NCBI RefSeq assembly: GCF_900187135.1
Contig: NZ_LT906443.1
Coordinates: 682,001-746,000 of the forward strand
DNA length: 64,000 nt
Reading direction: 5' to 3'
Origin: Corynebacterium ulcerans
GTDB taxonomy: Bacteria; Actinomycetota; Actinomycetes; Mycobacteriales; Mycobacteriaceae
Positions 8,015 through 19,662 of this stretch are shown piece by piece; the first letter of the stretch is position 1; every line of letters begins with the position of its first letter. Both the position numbers and the translations under genes were made by a program. The notes beneath the pieces were generated by a model, which did not search any database, had not been told where the DNA came from, and saw only the letters and a list, made by a program, of their open reading frames with translations.

Positions 8015-10039
8015 ATGGCGCACTCCGTTGAAATGCCTGAGCTGGGCGAATCCGTCACTGAGGGAACAATTACTCAGTGGCTCAAGTCTGTCGGCGACAC
8101 CGTCGACGTTGACGAGCCGTTGCTCGAGGTTTCCACTGACAAGGTTGACACCGAGGTTCCTTCCCCAGTTGCGGGCGTTCTGTTGGAGGTTCGCTTCGAC
8201 GAAGACGACACCGTTGATGTCGGCGAGGTTATCGCCATCATCGGTGAGGAAGGCGAGGCTCCTGCAGCAAGTGATTCCGCTGAGAAGAAGGAAGAGCCGA
8301 AGGCAGAGGCACAAGCCGAAGAAGAAACCACAACTGAATCCAAGGAAGCTCCCAAGGGCTCCGGCTCCTCCACCGACGTGGTCATGCCAGAACTCGGCGA
8401 ATCCGTCACTGAGGGAACAATCACCCAGTGGCTCAAGTCTGTCGGCGACACCGTCGACGTTGACGAGCCGTTGCTCGAGGTTTCCACTGACAAGGTTGAC
8501 ACCGAGGTTCCTTCCCCAGTTGCGGGCGTTCTGTTGGAGGTTCGCTTCGACGAAGACGACACCGTTGATGTCGGCGAGGTTATCGCCATCATCGGTGAGG
8601 AAGGCGAGGCTCCTGCAGCAAGTGATTCCGCTGAGAAGAAGGAAGAGCCGAAGGCAGAGGCACAAGCCGAAGAAGAAACCACAACTGAATCCAAGGAAGC
8701 TCCCAAGGGCTCCGGCTCCTCCACCGACGTGGTCATGCCAGAACTCGGCGAATCCGTCACTGAGGGAACAATCACCCAGTGGCTCAAGTCTGTCGGCGAC
8801 ACCGTCGACGTTGACGAGCCATTGCTCGAGGTTTCCACCGACAAGGTTGACACCGAGGTCCCTTCCCCAGTGGCAGGCACCATCCTAGAAATCCTCTTCA
8901 ACGAAGACGACACCGTTGATGTCGGCGAAGTTATCGTCCGCATCGGCGAACCAGGCTCCGAACCAGAAGCCAAGGCAGAACCTGCCAAGGAAGAGCCAAA
9001 GGAAGAAGCACCCAAGGCAGAAGAACCTGCCAAGGAAGCTCCCAAGGCTGAGGAAGCACCTGCTAAGGAAGCTGCAAAGCCAGTTAATAACCAGAATGTT
9101 CCTTACGTGACCCCATTGGTTCGTAAGCTTGCCAACAAGCATGGCGTTGATCTCAATAAGATCGAAGGAACTGGTGTTGGCGGTCGCATCCGTAAGCAGG
9201 ACGTCCTTGCCGCAGCCGGCCAAGGATCTGAGCCAGTTGCAGCAGCAGCTCCTGCTGCCGCGGCTAAGGATCCTCGCGCTAACTGGTCAACCAAGAGCGT
9301 TGACCCTGCAAAGGCGGAGCTCATCGGCACCACCAAGAAGGTCAACCGCATCCGTGAGATTACGGCCAAGAAGATGGTTGAGGCACTGCAGATTTCTGCA
9401 CAGCTCACGCACCTTCAAGAGGTCGATATGACCAACGTTGCAACGCTGCGCAAGGAAAATAAGCCGGCATTCATCGAAAAGTATGGCGCTAACCTGACCT
9501 ATCTGCCGTTCTTTGTTAAGGCCGTGGTCGAGGCTCTGGTCCTACACCCGAACGTAAACGCGTCTTACAACGCTGCAACCAAGGAAATCACCTACCACTC
9601 TGACGTCAATGTGGCGATCGCAGTGGACACAGAGCGTGGCCTGCTTACTCCTGTGATTCACAAGGCTCAGGAGCTTACGCTGCCAGAAATCGCCCAGGCT
9701 ATTGCTGATCTGGCTGATCGTGCTCGTAACAACAAGCTGAAGCCAAATGATCTCTCCGGCGCAACCTTCACCGTAACCAACATTGGCTCCGAAGGTGCTC
9801 TGGCAGATACACCAATCTTGGTTCCGCCACAGGTCGGTATCTTGGGTACTGCTGCAATCCAGAAGCGCCCCGTAGTGATCACTGAAAACGGTTCGGACGC
9901 CATCGCGATTCGCCAGATGTGCTACATCCCGTTCTCCTATGACCACCAGATCGTAGACGGTGCTGACGCAGGTCGCTTCACCGCAACGATTAAGGATCGT
10001 TTGGAAAAGGCTAAGTTCCAGGACGACCTCAACCTCTAG
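8015..10039 (+). CDS. aceF: Dihydrolipoamide acyltransferase (E2) with three lipoyl domains
   Basis: This 674-residue E2 carries acyl groups on lipoate for pyruvate dehydrogenase; in corynebacteria the same E2 also serves the OdhA complex. Three N-terminal lipoyl domains begin at about residues 7, 124 and 241, each with the lipoyl-lysine motif 'EVSTDKVDTEV'. They are joined by Ala/Pro/Glu/Lys-rich linkers. A peripheral subunit-binding domain ('PLVRKLANKHGVDL', ending 'GGRIRKQDVL') follows at about 365-405. The catalytic domain ends with 'YDHQIVDGADAGRF' (HxxxDG). The first two lipoyl/linker units are identical in DNA sequence over a long stretch. The start ATG has GAGGAG upstream. lipB and lipA lie 5.5 kb downstream and aceE at 60 kb. 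Confidence 0.95.
   Translation: MAHSVEMPELGESVTEGTITQWLKSVGDTVDVDEPLLEVSTDKVDTEVPSPVAGVLLEVRFDEDDTVDVGEVIAIIGEEGEAPAASDSAEKKEEPKAEAQAEEETTTESKEAPKGSGSSTDVVMPELGESVTEGTITQWLKSVGDTVDVDEPLLEVSTDKVDTEVPSPVAGVLLEVRFDEDDTVDVGEVIAIIGEEGEAPAASDSAEKKEEPKAEAQAEEETTTESKEAPKGSGSSTDVVMPELGESVTEGTITQWLKSVGDTVDVDEPLLEVSTDKVDTEVPSPVAGTILEILFNEDDTVDVGEVIVRIGEPGSEPEAKAEPAKEEPKEEAPKAEEPAKEAPKAEEAPAKEAAKPVNNQNVPYVTPLVRKLANKHGVDLNKIEGTGVGGRIRKQDVLAAAGQGSEPVAAAAPAAAAKDPRANWSTKSVDPAKAELIGTTKKVNRIREITAKKMVEALQISAQLTHLQEVDMTNVATLRKENKPAFIEKYGANLTYLPFFVKAVVEALVLHPNVNASYNAATKEITYHSDVNVAIAVDTERGLLTPVIHKAQELTLPEIAQAIADLADRARNNKLKPNDLSGATFTVTNIGSEGALADTPILVPPQVGILGTAAIQKRPVVITENGSDAIAIRQMCYIPFSYDHQIVDGADAGRFTATIKDRLEKAKFQDDLNL
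8075..8820 (+). repeat. Near-perfect 351-bp tandem repeat encoding lipoyl domain plus linker
   Basis: The units begin at the MPELGES codons at 8033, 8384 and 8735, exactly 351 bp (117 codons) apart. From about 8075 to 8820 the sequence repeats with a 351-bp period without a mismatch that I can find, so about 395 bp is matched base for base. The first 40 bp of unit 1 and the third unit after 8821 carry synonymous and other changes. The reading frame is kept. Confidence 0.95.
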
Positions 10040-10078
10040 GATAAATCTCTAGAGCACCAGCTGTTCTGCTGGTATTCA

Positions 10079-10126
10079 GGCTGCAGCCCGACTCTCTTCT
10101 TCTAAGGAGTCGGGCTGCAGCCTTTT
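10079..10126 (+). terminator. Intrinsic terminator of the E2 gene
   Basis: A perfect 16-bp stem (10079-10094 with 10107-10122, arm GGCTGCAGCCCGACTC) with a 12-nt loop is followed by TTTT. It starts 40 bp after the stop codon. Confidence 0.9.
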
Positions 10127-10146
10127 CTCAATCTCCTGCGAACAAA

Positions 10147-10226
10147 ATGTCGTTTTTGAGAACGCTAGAAATGGCAACCTGCAGTTTTTCTGGACATCTA
10201 AGGCCTAGCGTTCTCAAAAACGACAT
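10147..10226. repeat. Perfect 22-bp inverted repeat with 36-bp spacer
   Basis: The arm at 10147-10168 is the exact reverse complement of 10205-10226; it contains CGTTTTTGAGAACGCTAG. It follows the E2 terminator and lies 137 bp before the gcvP -10 box. There is no T-run after the right arm on the + strand. Its role is unknown: it may be a small palindromic repeat element, an extra terminator or a processing site. Confidence 0.85.
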
Positions 10227-10362
10227 CCAGAGCGAACTAGTAGCGAGATCCCTGGTTAATGCCTTCGGCTGCGCCCCCACCTCACGGCTATCCTCGATTA
10301 ATTTCACAGAAATTTTATGCATTCTCTTTCTCAATGCGTATCCAAAGCCACTATTTCATCCA

Positions 10363-10368
10363 TATAAT
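10363..10368 (+). promoter_or_regulatory. Candidate -10 box for gcvP
   Basis: A consensus TATAAT lies at 10363-10368, 46 bp upstream of the preferred gcvP start. No clear -35 box is seen, which is common in corynebacteria. I found no glycine-riboswitch-like core between here and the gene. Confidence 0.5.
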
Positions 10369-10414
10369 GGCGAACATCACTAGCCATCCTTCACCCAAGG
10401 AGAAGTTGAAGACT

Positions 10415-13270
<2,856 letters not shown>

Positions 13271-13280
13271 CCTCGGTTCA

Positions 13281-13323
13281 CGTTTGCGTGGCGTGATGCC
13301 TTCGGGGGCACGCCACGCAAACG
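13281..13323. repeat. Intercistronic stem-loop between gcvP and gcvT
   Basis: A perfect 15-bp inverted repeat (13281-13295 with 13309-13323, arm CGTTTGCGTGGCGTG) has a 13-nt loop. It begins 10 bp after the gcvP stop. There is no T-run, so it may stabilise or process the transcript rather than end it. Confidence 0.75.
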
Positions 13324-13366
13324 AGTAGCTTGCTCACATATTTTTCGATGAAAGGACCTAACGCAT

Positions 13367-14500
13367 ATGGCTTCCGAACTCCGTACGTCACCCCTGCATA
13401 GCCGTCACCAGGATTTAGGGGCTGCTTTTACGCCCTTTGGCGATTGGAATATGCCGCTGAAGTATGGTTCTGAACTTGAAGAACACCACGCAGTGCGTAA
13501 AGCATGCGGGCTCTTTGATCTGTCCCACATGGGGGAGATTCGGGTGAGCGGCCCGCAAGCTGGTGATTTCCTTGATTACGCACTGATCTCCCAGCTTTCT
13601 GCCATCGCCGTTACTAAAGCGAAATACTCAATGATTGTCTCCGAGGATGGTGGCATTATTGATGACCTCATTACGTATCGCTTGGCTGACGATGAATTTT
13701 TGGTTGTTCCCAATGCCGGAAATGCAGCTGTCGTGGCTAAAGAACTCCACGCACGGGCCGAGGGATTCCAGGTCACCGTCACGGATGAGTCAGCAGACAC
13801 AGCTCTCATCGCAGTTCAGGGCCCCAACGCTCAGGCGCTGCTGCTTTCGCTTGTCGACGCAAACGCGGATGCAGATACCGCACGCCTGATATCCACCATG
13901 CGCTACTACGCATGCGGCAACGCTGTTATAGCTGGATTCCCTGTGCTCCTGGCCCGGACCGGATACACCGGTGAAGACGGATTCGAACTCTATATCTCCA
14001 ACGATCAGGCTCCTGCGTTGTGGGATGCGATGTATCAGGCTGGCCAGGATGAACGCTACGCGCTTGTCCCATGCGGGCTTGCCTCTAGAGACTCACTGCG
14101 CCTTGAGGCCGGAATGCCGCTCTATGGCAACGAGCTTTCCCGGGAGCTGACCCCCATGGATGCGGGGCTGGGCATGCTTGTGAGTAAGAAAAAAGAAGGC
14201 GATTTTGTGGGCAAAGAGGCCCTAAGCGCTCCTAGCACCCATACAAAAGTGCTCGTTGGACTGGCCTCCGCGGAACGTCGTGCTGCACGGCACGGCGCAG
14301 ATATTCTCGACGCCGACGGAAATGTCGTAGGAACCGTGACCTCCGGGCAGCCCTCGCCAACGCTGGGGCATCCCATCGCGCTGGCGTATGTGGAAAAAGA
14401 CCTCAGTGAGGTTGGCACAGAACTCACCGCAGATATCAGAGGGAAAAAATATCCCTTCACGGTAGTTTCTTTGCCGTTTTACTCCCGCCAGAAAGACTAA
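13367..14500 (+). CDS. gcvT: Aminomethyltransferase (glycine cleavage T-protein)
   Basis: The T-protein moves the methylene group from aminomethyl-lipoyl GcvH to tetrahydrofolate and releases ammonia. The 377-residue sequence shows 'CGLFDLSHMGEI' near the N-terminus, 'RTGYTGEDGFELYI' in the middle and 'GLASRDSLRLEAGMPLYG', all family signatures for the folate-binding domain. An AAAGGA element precedes the ATG. It lies 97 bp after gcvP and 64 bp before gcvH. Confidence 0.95.
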   Translation: MASELRTSPLHSRHQDLGAAFTPFGDWNMPLKYGSELEEHHAVRKACGLFDLSHMGEIRVSGPQAGDFLDYALISQLSAIAVTKAKYSMIVSEDGGIIDDLITYRLADDEFLVVPNAGNAAVVAKELHARAEGFQVTVTDESADTALIAVQGPNAQALLLSLVDANADADTARLISTMRYYACGNAVIAGFPVLLARTGYTGEDGFELYISNDQAPALWDAMYQAGQDERYALVPCGLASRDSLRLEAGMPLYGNELSRELTPMDAGLGMLVSKKKEGDFVGKEALSAPSTHTKVLVGLASAERRAARHGADILDADGNVVGTVTSGQPSPTLGHPIALAYVEKDLSEVGTELTADIRGKKYPFTVVSLPFYSRQKD

Positions 14501-14564
14501 ACCGATAGACTCCACAATGATCTACACGAGTCGTTTCGTATTCTAGAAAGGTAGAACCAAACCT

Positions 14565-14951
14565 ATGTCTCTTCCTGAGAACTTCTCCTATTCCGAAGAC
14601 CACGAATGGATCGATGCAGCTGCTGATTCCGCTGCCGGGACGACTGTCAAAGTGGGCATCACCTCGGTGGCAGCTGACCGCTTGGGCGAAGTCGTCTTTG
14701 CCGAGCTGCCCCAGATTGGCGACTCCGTAGAGGCCGGTGAAACATGTGGCGAGGTCGAGTCCACCAAGAGTGTCTCCGACCTGTACTCCCCTGTCACAGG
14801 GACAGTAACCGCCGTCAACGACGCAGTCCACGACGATTACTCCATTATTAATAACGATCCTTTCGGCGACGGCTGGCTCTTTGAGGTAGAAGTTGAGTCC
14901 GTCGGAAAGCTCCTCACCGCCGCCGAATACGCGGAAGCCAACGGGGTTTAA
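14565..14951 (+). CDS. gcvH: Glycine cleavage H-protein (lipoyl carrier)
   Basis: This 128-residue lipoyl protein shuttles the aminomethyl group between GcvP, GcvT and the dihydrolipoamide dehydrogenase. The lipoylation motif 'ESTKSVSDLYSPV' is intact, with 'YSEDHEW' near the N-terminus and 'GDGWLFEVEV' near the C-terminus. GAAAGG precedes the ATG. It needs LipB and LipA, which are encoded just downstream. Confidence 0.95.
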   Translation: MSLPENFSYSEDHEWIDAAADSAAGTTVKVGITSVAADRLGEVVFAELPQIGDSVEAGETCGEVESTKSVSDLYSPVTGTVTAVNDAVHDDYSIINNDPFGDGWLFEVEVESVGKLLTAAEYAEANGV

Positions 14952-14975
14952 CTACCTCCTTGTAAGCTCCACGCT

Positions 14976-15028
14976 CACAGCAGTGCCACCATGGATTGCG
15001 CTACGCCATGGTGGCACTGCTGTGTTTT
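14976..15028 (+). terminator. Intrinsic terminator of the gcv genes
   Basis: A perfect 19-bp stem (14976-14994 with 15006-15024) with an 11-nt loop is followed by TTTT. It lies 24 bp after gcvH and close to the convergent VOC gene. Confidence 0.92.
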
Positions 15029-15037
15029 GTCCCAGTT

Positions 15038-15499
15038 CTAGGAGAAAGTTTCTGACCAGCGTGCAGCCTCTGCTGCGTCTTCTTCTCTTTGTTGGGTAAA
15101 AATAATCCGGTGGCCGTCTGGATCTGTAACGGCAAGATCCCTGCTAAACCACTGGGTATCGTGGGGCTTTTCCACTTCAGCACACCCGCTCACAGCAGCT
15201 TCTAAGCACAAGGCCAGCTCATCTAGGTCTTCTCCATGAGCAGAAAAAGTAACCTGAACGGTTGCAGGTATTGCGCTGTGTGCCTTAGGTTCCGTGTTTT
15301 CTTGCAAGACCAGCAGCAAATCCTGGTTTCTTAGCCTGCGCAAATGAACCACCATCGGGTTGCCCTGCGGGTCTGGGACGGTGGCCAGAGTAATAAAACC
15401 GGCAGCGTGGAAAAAGGCTTCACTCCGTTGAAAATCTTGAACGGCAAGGGTGACAAACATTGGCATGGGATAGATATCCCGATCTGGTGTAATACTCAT
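15038..15499 (-). CDS. VOC/glyoxalase-like fold protein
   Basis: This is a protein of about 153 residues with the vicinal-oxygen-chelate pattern: an N-terminal 'MFVTLAVQDFQRSEAFFHAAGF' strand-helix and a C-terminal 'DLAVTDPDGHRIIFTQ' typical of glyoxalase/bleomycin-resistance folds. The C-terminal element gives 'DPDGH' but a complete metal-ligand set is not obvious. The substrate is unknown. The start is taken at the ATG giving 'MSITPDRDIYP'; 11 more codons are open upstream, and neither start has a good ribosome-binding site. It interrupts the gcvH-lipB interval on the opposite strand. Confidence 0.75.
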   Translation of the reverse strand: MSITPDRDIYPMPMFVTLAVQDFQRSEAFFHAAGFITLATVPDPQGNPMVVHLRRLRNQDLLLVLQENTEPKAHSAIPATVQVTFSAHGEDLDELALCLEAAVSGCAEVEKPHDTQWFSRDLAVTDPDGHRIIFTQQREEDAAEAARWSETFS

Positions 15500-15595
15500 G
15501 GCTTTTACTCTGAACGATTGCCCTAGCGTCAATGCAAATACGCCAAGAGTTCACGCGTTTTCTAGCGACAGCGCCTCAGGCGTATCCTCAGTGCC

Positions 15596-16366
15596 ATGAC
15601 TGCGCCTCGTGATCCCTTCTTCCCCGCCGACCAATCCATCCGTGCCTCTACCCAGCCCGTAGAGATCCGTCACCTTGGCGTGATGGATTATCAAGAAGCA
15701 TGGGACTACCAGGCTGCTCTGGCCAAGCAACGCGCAGCCGATGAGGTTGGCGACATACTTTTAGTCCTGGAGCATCCCAGCGTTTATACCGCAGGAAAGC
15801 GGACTCAGCCGGAGGATCGCCCCACCAACGGGCTGCCTGTTATTGATGTCGATCGAGGCGGTCGTATTACCTGGCATGGCCCGGGCCAGCTGGTGATATA
15901 CCCGATTATGAAACTCGCAGACCCCATCGACGTCGTCGATTATGTGCGTCGCGTCGAGGAAGCTCTCATCCAGGTTGTGCGCCAACGCGGCATTAGCCAG
16001 GCCGGGCGTATCGACGGACGCTCCGGAGTGTGGGTTCCCGGCGCGTGCGATGCCGATCACCGTAAGATAGCCGCTTTGGGCATCCGGATCACCCGTGGCG
16101 TGACGATGCATGGTTTAGCACTGAATTGCTCTAACACCCTTGAGTACTACCAGCACATCATCCCTTGTGGAATCTCCGATGCGGGAGTGACCACCCTTTC
16201 CCAGGAGCTGGGGGAAGACGTCACGGTCGATTCCATAACGCAACCGCTTATCCAGGCGCTGCTGGACGCATTCTCTGGCAAGCTGATCGTCGCAGACCAC
16301 ACGTTTGCTTCTGCGCCAGATCCCACCAAGGGACTTCCCAGGACTGTGCACAACGACACACATTAA
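15596..16366 (+). CDS. lipB: Octanoyltransferase
   Basis: LipB transfers octanoate from acyl carrier protein to the lipoyl lysines of E2 and GcvH. The 256-residue protein has '[13 protein letters not shown]', '[20 protein letters not shown]', the '[11 protein letters not shown]' segment with the conserved Lys region, and '[14 protein letters not shown]' followed by 'IIPCGI' with the catalytic Cys. All match the family. It precedes lipA by about 100 bp, as in C. glutamicum and mycobacteria (Rv2217). Confidence 0.95.
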   Translation: MTAPRDPFFPADQSIRASTQPVEIRHLGVMDYQEAWDYQAALAKQRAADEVGDILLVLEHPSVYTAGKRTQPEDRPTNGLPVIDVDRGGRITWHGPGQLVIYPIMKLADPIDVVDYVRRVEEALIQVVRQRGISQAGRIDGRSGVWVPGACDADHRKIAALGIRITRGVTMHGLALNCSNTLEYYQHIIPCGISDAGVTTLSQELGEDVTVDSITQPLIQALLDAFSGKLIVADHTFASAPDPTKGLPRTVHNDTH

Positions 16367-16463
16367 AAATGTATCGCCTCACCCCCGCGCCATTTTCCCT
16401 GTTTAACCCCCATTGCGCGAGTGCTTTTCGACGTGCACCTGTAGCACGAGTAGTGTGCATAGG

Positions 16464-17510
16464 GTGACTACAGCACCCGAAGGACGCAGAATGCTCCGAG
16501 TTGAGGCCCGCAACTCGCAGACCCCCATCGAGAGCAAACCACGCTGGATCCGCACTGCGGTAAAAACTGGCCCCGAGTACCAGGACATGAAGAAAAAAGT
16601 GTCCGGGGCCAGCCTGCATACCGTGTGTCAGGAGGCCGGTTGTCCCAACATCCATGAGTGTTGGGAGTCTCGTGAGGCAACCTTCCTGATCGGTGGCGCC
16701 AATTGCTCGCGCCGCTGTGATTTCTGCCAGATTAACTCCGCAAAGCCGGAGCCCCTCGACCGCGATGAGCCGCGTCGAGTTGCTGAATCTGTGCGTGAAA
16801 TGAATCTGAACTACTCCACCATCACGGGAGTGACCCGCGATGACCTAGAGGATGAGGGCGCTTGGCTCTACGCCGAGGTGGTCCGCAAGATCCACGAGCT
16901 CAACCCGCACACAGGCGTGGAGAATCTCACCCCAGATTTCTCGGGCAAACCTGATCTTTTGCAAGAAGTCTTTGAGGCTCGCCCCGAAGTGTTTGCGCAT
17001 AACTTGGAGACTGTCCCTCGCATCTTCAAGCGTATCCGCCCCGCGTTCCGGTATGAGCGTTCCCTGGACGTCATCCGTCAAGCGCGCGACTTTGGTCTGG
17101 TGACCAAATCCAACCTGATTCTTGGCATGGGCGAAACGGTCGAAGAGATTCGGGAGGCCCTCACAGACCTACATTCTGCCGGCTGTGACATCATCACCAT
17201 CACCCAATACCTGCGCCCTGGCCCGATGTACCATCCCATCGAGCGCTGGGTAAAGCCAGAGGAATTCATCGAGCACGCTGATTTTGCGCGCGAGCTAGGG
17301 TTCGGGGCAGTCATGTCCGGGCCACTCGTTCGCTCCTCCTACCGAGCAGGCAAGCTCTATTCCGAAGCTCTTGCCGCCCGTGGGGAAACACTCCCAGAAA
17401 ACCTTGCACACCTGGCGCAGACGTCTGCGGGAACCACGGCTCAAGAGGCTTCCACGCTTCTAGACAAATACGGCCCCTCGCAGGAGACACCGGTCGTTTC
17501 TTCCCGGTAA
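16464..17510 (+). CDS. lipA: Lipoyl synthase (radical SAM)
   Basis: LipA inserts two sulfurs into protein-bound octanoate to make lipoate, using two 4Fe-4S clusters. The auxiliary-cluster motif '[12 protein letters not shown]' (CX4CX5C) and the radical SAM motif 'CSRRCDFC' (CX3CX2C) are both intact. The C-terminal '[12 protein letters not shown]' contains the conserved RSSYRAG serine ligand. The GTG at 16464 gives 348 residues starting '[19 protein letters not shown]', close to corynebacterial homologues. Seventeen upstream codons are open but not family-like. A cluster source is needed; the A-type carrier at 402-749 is a candidate. Confidence 0.95.
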   Translation: MTTAPEGRRMLRVEARNSQTPIESKPRWIRTAVKTGPEYQDMKKKVSGASLHTVCQEAGCPNIHECWESREATFLIGGANCSRRCDFCQINSAKPEPLDRDEPRRVAESVREMNLNYSTITGVTRDDLEDEGAWLYAEVVRKIHELNPHTGVENLTPDFSGKPDLLQEVFEARPEVFAHNLETVPRIFKRIRPAFRYERSLDVIRQARDFGLVTKSNLILGMGETVEEIREALTDLHSAGCDIITITQYLRPGPMYHPIERWVKPEEFIEHADFARELGFGAVMSGPLVRSSYRAGKLYSEALAARGETLPENLAHLAQTSAGTTAQEASTLLDKYGPSQETPVVSSR

Positions 17511-17523
17511 CGGAAATTGAATT

Positions 17524-17580
17524 GCTCCCCACTATCTGGAATCTGATTTTTCAGTCCGATAGTGGGGAGCAGTTCTTTTT
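17524..17580 (+). terminator. Intrinsic terminator of lipA
   Basis: A perfect 13-bp stem (17524-17536 with 17558-17570, arm GCTCCCCACTATC) is followed by a T-run at 17576-17580. It starts 13 bp after lipA. Confidence 0.9.
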
Positions 17581-17677
17581 CTGCGTCATGAGGCACCGTG
17601 CGCGGACGTCACCACGAAGCGGTCTATCTGCGCGGCCTGTGGCGTCGGCAAGCCTGTGGCGTCGATAAGCTAGTGCG

Positions 17678-18574
17678 CTATTCGTTCAGGTGTATCGTTC
17701 CGCGTGGCACGATAACGGGCGCTTGCCCCCGTGGGTCTTCCCATACTTCGGCGCGCAGGCCGTAGCATTGAGCAAGTTTTTCCTGGGTAAGCACTTCTGT
17801 GGCACTACCCTGGCCCACGATCTCACCCGCCTTGAGCAGCACCAGCCGGTCGCTATACGTTCCGGCCAGCATGAGGTCATGCAACACCATGATGACCGTT
17901 TTGCCTTGAGAGGCCAAGTCTTTGGCCAGCTTCAGTATGTCGATGGCGTGAGCTGGGTCTAAGTACGTGGTGGGCTCGTCCAGGAGCACCACCGGAGTTT
18001 CCTGTGCCACAACCATGGCCATCCACACCCGCTGGCGCTGGCCACCTGAGAGCTCGGAAACGTCGCAATCCACCAAAGCGGCGGTGTTGGTGTGCTCTAA
18101 AGCCTGGCCAATGGCCTGACGATCCTTCTCCGATTGTCGCATCCAGCGACGTTGGTGCGGATGCCGGCCGCGCGCCACGAGTTCACCGACGGTGAGCCCT
18201 TGGGGACACAGCGGCGATTGCGGCAGCATCCCGATCATCCGCGCAACCTCGCGTGGGGGCAGGCGATGCACATTGTGTCCGCCAACTGTCACGGTTCCGC
18301 CCTGTGGGGTGAGCACGCGGCTCAGCGACTTCAGCACGGTAGATTTACCGCAGCCATTCGGCCCCAGCAGGGTTGTTACTGTGCCCGGCTCTGCGGTGAG
18401 GTCTAGCCCGTCGACCACAAATTCACCGGGCGCGTACCCGATCTGCAAGCCTCGGGCCTCCACGCGCAGTCCGTCTGTCTGTCCTCGCTCGCCCAGTTCG
18501 GTTGCAACGGTGTCGGAGGTCGAGGTGTCCCAGTGTTTGCGGCTAGGAGGGGTTGCGGACATATCAGCGATCAC
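17678..18574 (-). CDS. Siderophore/iron ABC transporter, ATP-binding protein (FepC/FhuC type)
   Basis: This ATPase of about 298 residues drives iron-siderophore import. Walker A 'LLGPNGCGKST', signature 'LSGGQRQR', Walker B 'VVLLDEPT' and the H-loop 'VLHDL' are intact. 'GMLPQSP' and 'VARGRHPHQRR' are typical of the FepC/FhuC class. The GTG at 18574 overlaps the upstream permease stop as GTGA, indicating translational coupling; an ATG at 18562 is an alternative. It is the last gene of the four-gene importer. Confidence 0.9.
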   Translation of the reverse strand: MIADMSATPPSRKHWDTSTSDTVATELGERGQTDGLRVEARGLQIGYAPGEFVVDGLDLTAEPGTVTTLLGPNGCGKSTVLKSLSRVLTPQGGTVTVGGHNVHRLPPREVARMIGMLPQSPLCPQGLTVGELVARGRHPHQRRWMRQSEKDRQAIGQALEHTNTAALVDCDVSELSGGQRQRVWMAMVVAQETPVVLLDEPTTYLDPAHAIDILKLAKDLASQGKTVIMVLHDLMLAGTYSDRLVLLKAGEIVGQGSATEVLTQEKLAQCYGLRAEVWEDPRGQAPVIVPRGTIHLNE

Positions 18575-19662
18575 TTTCTCGGTCGATCTCGACGAAATTT
18601 TTGGGATTCTTTCCACACCAACCACACCAAAATCGGTCCGCCGAGTATCGCTGCGACGAGACCAACGGGGGCGGTAAACGGAAGAAGCCCAGCTAAGACA
18701 TTGCACAGTGTCAGCATGGCCGCGCCAGCGGCCGCAGAAGGAATGGCTTGCGGGGTCGGTGCCCGAGCAGCTAGTCGAGCGATTTGTGGGGCTACAAGCG
18801 CAATAAACCCGATGGGACCAGCCACGGAGACAACAACGGCCACCACGCCAGTAGCCGCGATCAGTAACAGCATGCGGATTCGAGTGACGTGGACGCCGAG
18901 GCTTAGCGACGTCGCGTCGTCGTGGGCAAGGAGGCGCAGATCGCGCTGGCACCACAGTCCCAACGCGACAAAAGGAAGCAAGGCCAGCAGCAAAGGCGGG
19001 AGAGCTTCAGATCTGATAAAACCTGTGGAGCCTGCAAGCCACATCTGGGCTTCGGCAGCCCGGGTTAAGTCGGCCTTGACCACCAGGTAGTGCACCAAGG
19101 ACTGGGATAGTAGAGACAGCGCCAAACCAACAAGGACCACGCGGTTTCCGGTGCCTACCCCGCCTAGGAGGAAGAGGAGCACAACCACGATCACAGCCCC
19201 CACGAGAGCCAGCAGTGCGCGCCACCAGAAACCTGGGATATAGGCTGCAAAAGCAGGCTGGGTTAGGACTGTTCCCGCTACCACGCACACCGCTGCTCCT
19301 CCCGACACCCCCAGGATGTCAGGAGAGGCCAGTGGATTGCGAGCCATGGTTTGCGTCCACGCCCCGGCCATTCCCAGAACAGCGCCGATGATCACGCTGG
19401 CAACAGCCTCCGGCAAGCGCAGGTCCCATACCACTGCAACGGCACGTTGATCGCCTCCGCCGGTGAGGACGTCGAACACCTCCAGCGGGGAGAGCGGAAC
19501 GGGGCCATAGCCCAGTAGGAGGAAGTACGCCGTTGCTGCAAGGACGGACAAGATAACCGTAACCAGCACCGCGCGACGGGTGCGTCGATAAGCAGAGGCA
19601 GCTGCGCGATCGGCTGCTGCCATGGGATCGACGGAAGCAGGGTGTTCAGCGGTACGACTCAT
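18571..19662 (-). CDS. Siderophore/iron ABC transporter permease (FecCD family)
   Basis: This 363-residue polytopic protein is one half of the membrane channel. The FecCD signatures 'LRLPEAVASVIIGAVLGMAG' and, near the C-terminus, 'AGPIGFIALVAPQIAR' (the loop that contacts the ATPase) are present, with multiple hydrophobic helices. The start ATG (19662) overlaps the upstream permease stop as ATGA. It pairs with the adjacent permease gene to form a heterodimer, the FepD/FepG arrangement. Confidence 0.92.
   Translation of the reverse strand: MSRTAEHPASVDPMAAADRAAASAYRRTRRAVLVTVILSVLAATAYFLLLGYGPVPLSPLEVFDVLTGGGDQRAVAVVWDLRLPEAVASVIIGAVLGMAGAWTQTMARNPLASPDILGVSGGAAVCVVAGTVLTQPAFAAYIPGFWWRALLALVGAVIVVVLLFLLGGVGTGNRVVLVGLALSLLSQSLVHYLVVKADLTRAAEAQMWLAGSTGFIRSEALPPLLLALLPFVALGLWCQRDLRLLAHDDATSLSLGVHVTRIRMLLLIAATGVVAVVVSVAGPIGFIALVAPQIARLAARAPTPQAIPSAAAGAAMLTLCNVLAGLLPFTAPVGLVAAILGGPILVWLVWKESQKFRRDRPRK

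Noticed and set aside
8006..9045. Long minus-strand frames (219 and 323 codons) over the E2 gene
   Set aside because: They are the antisense of the repeated lipoyl/linker units, with Ser/Thr-rich or Val/Gly-rich low-complexity sequence and no ribosome-binding site.
10227..10414. Glycine riboswitch before gcvP
   Set aside because: The conserved glycine-aptamer core sequences are not visible; only a -10 box and the upstream inverted repeat are seen.
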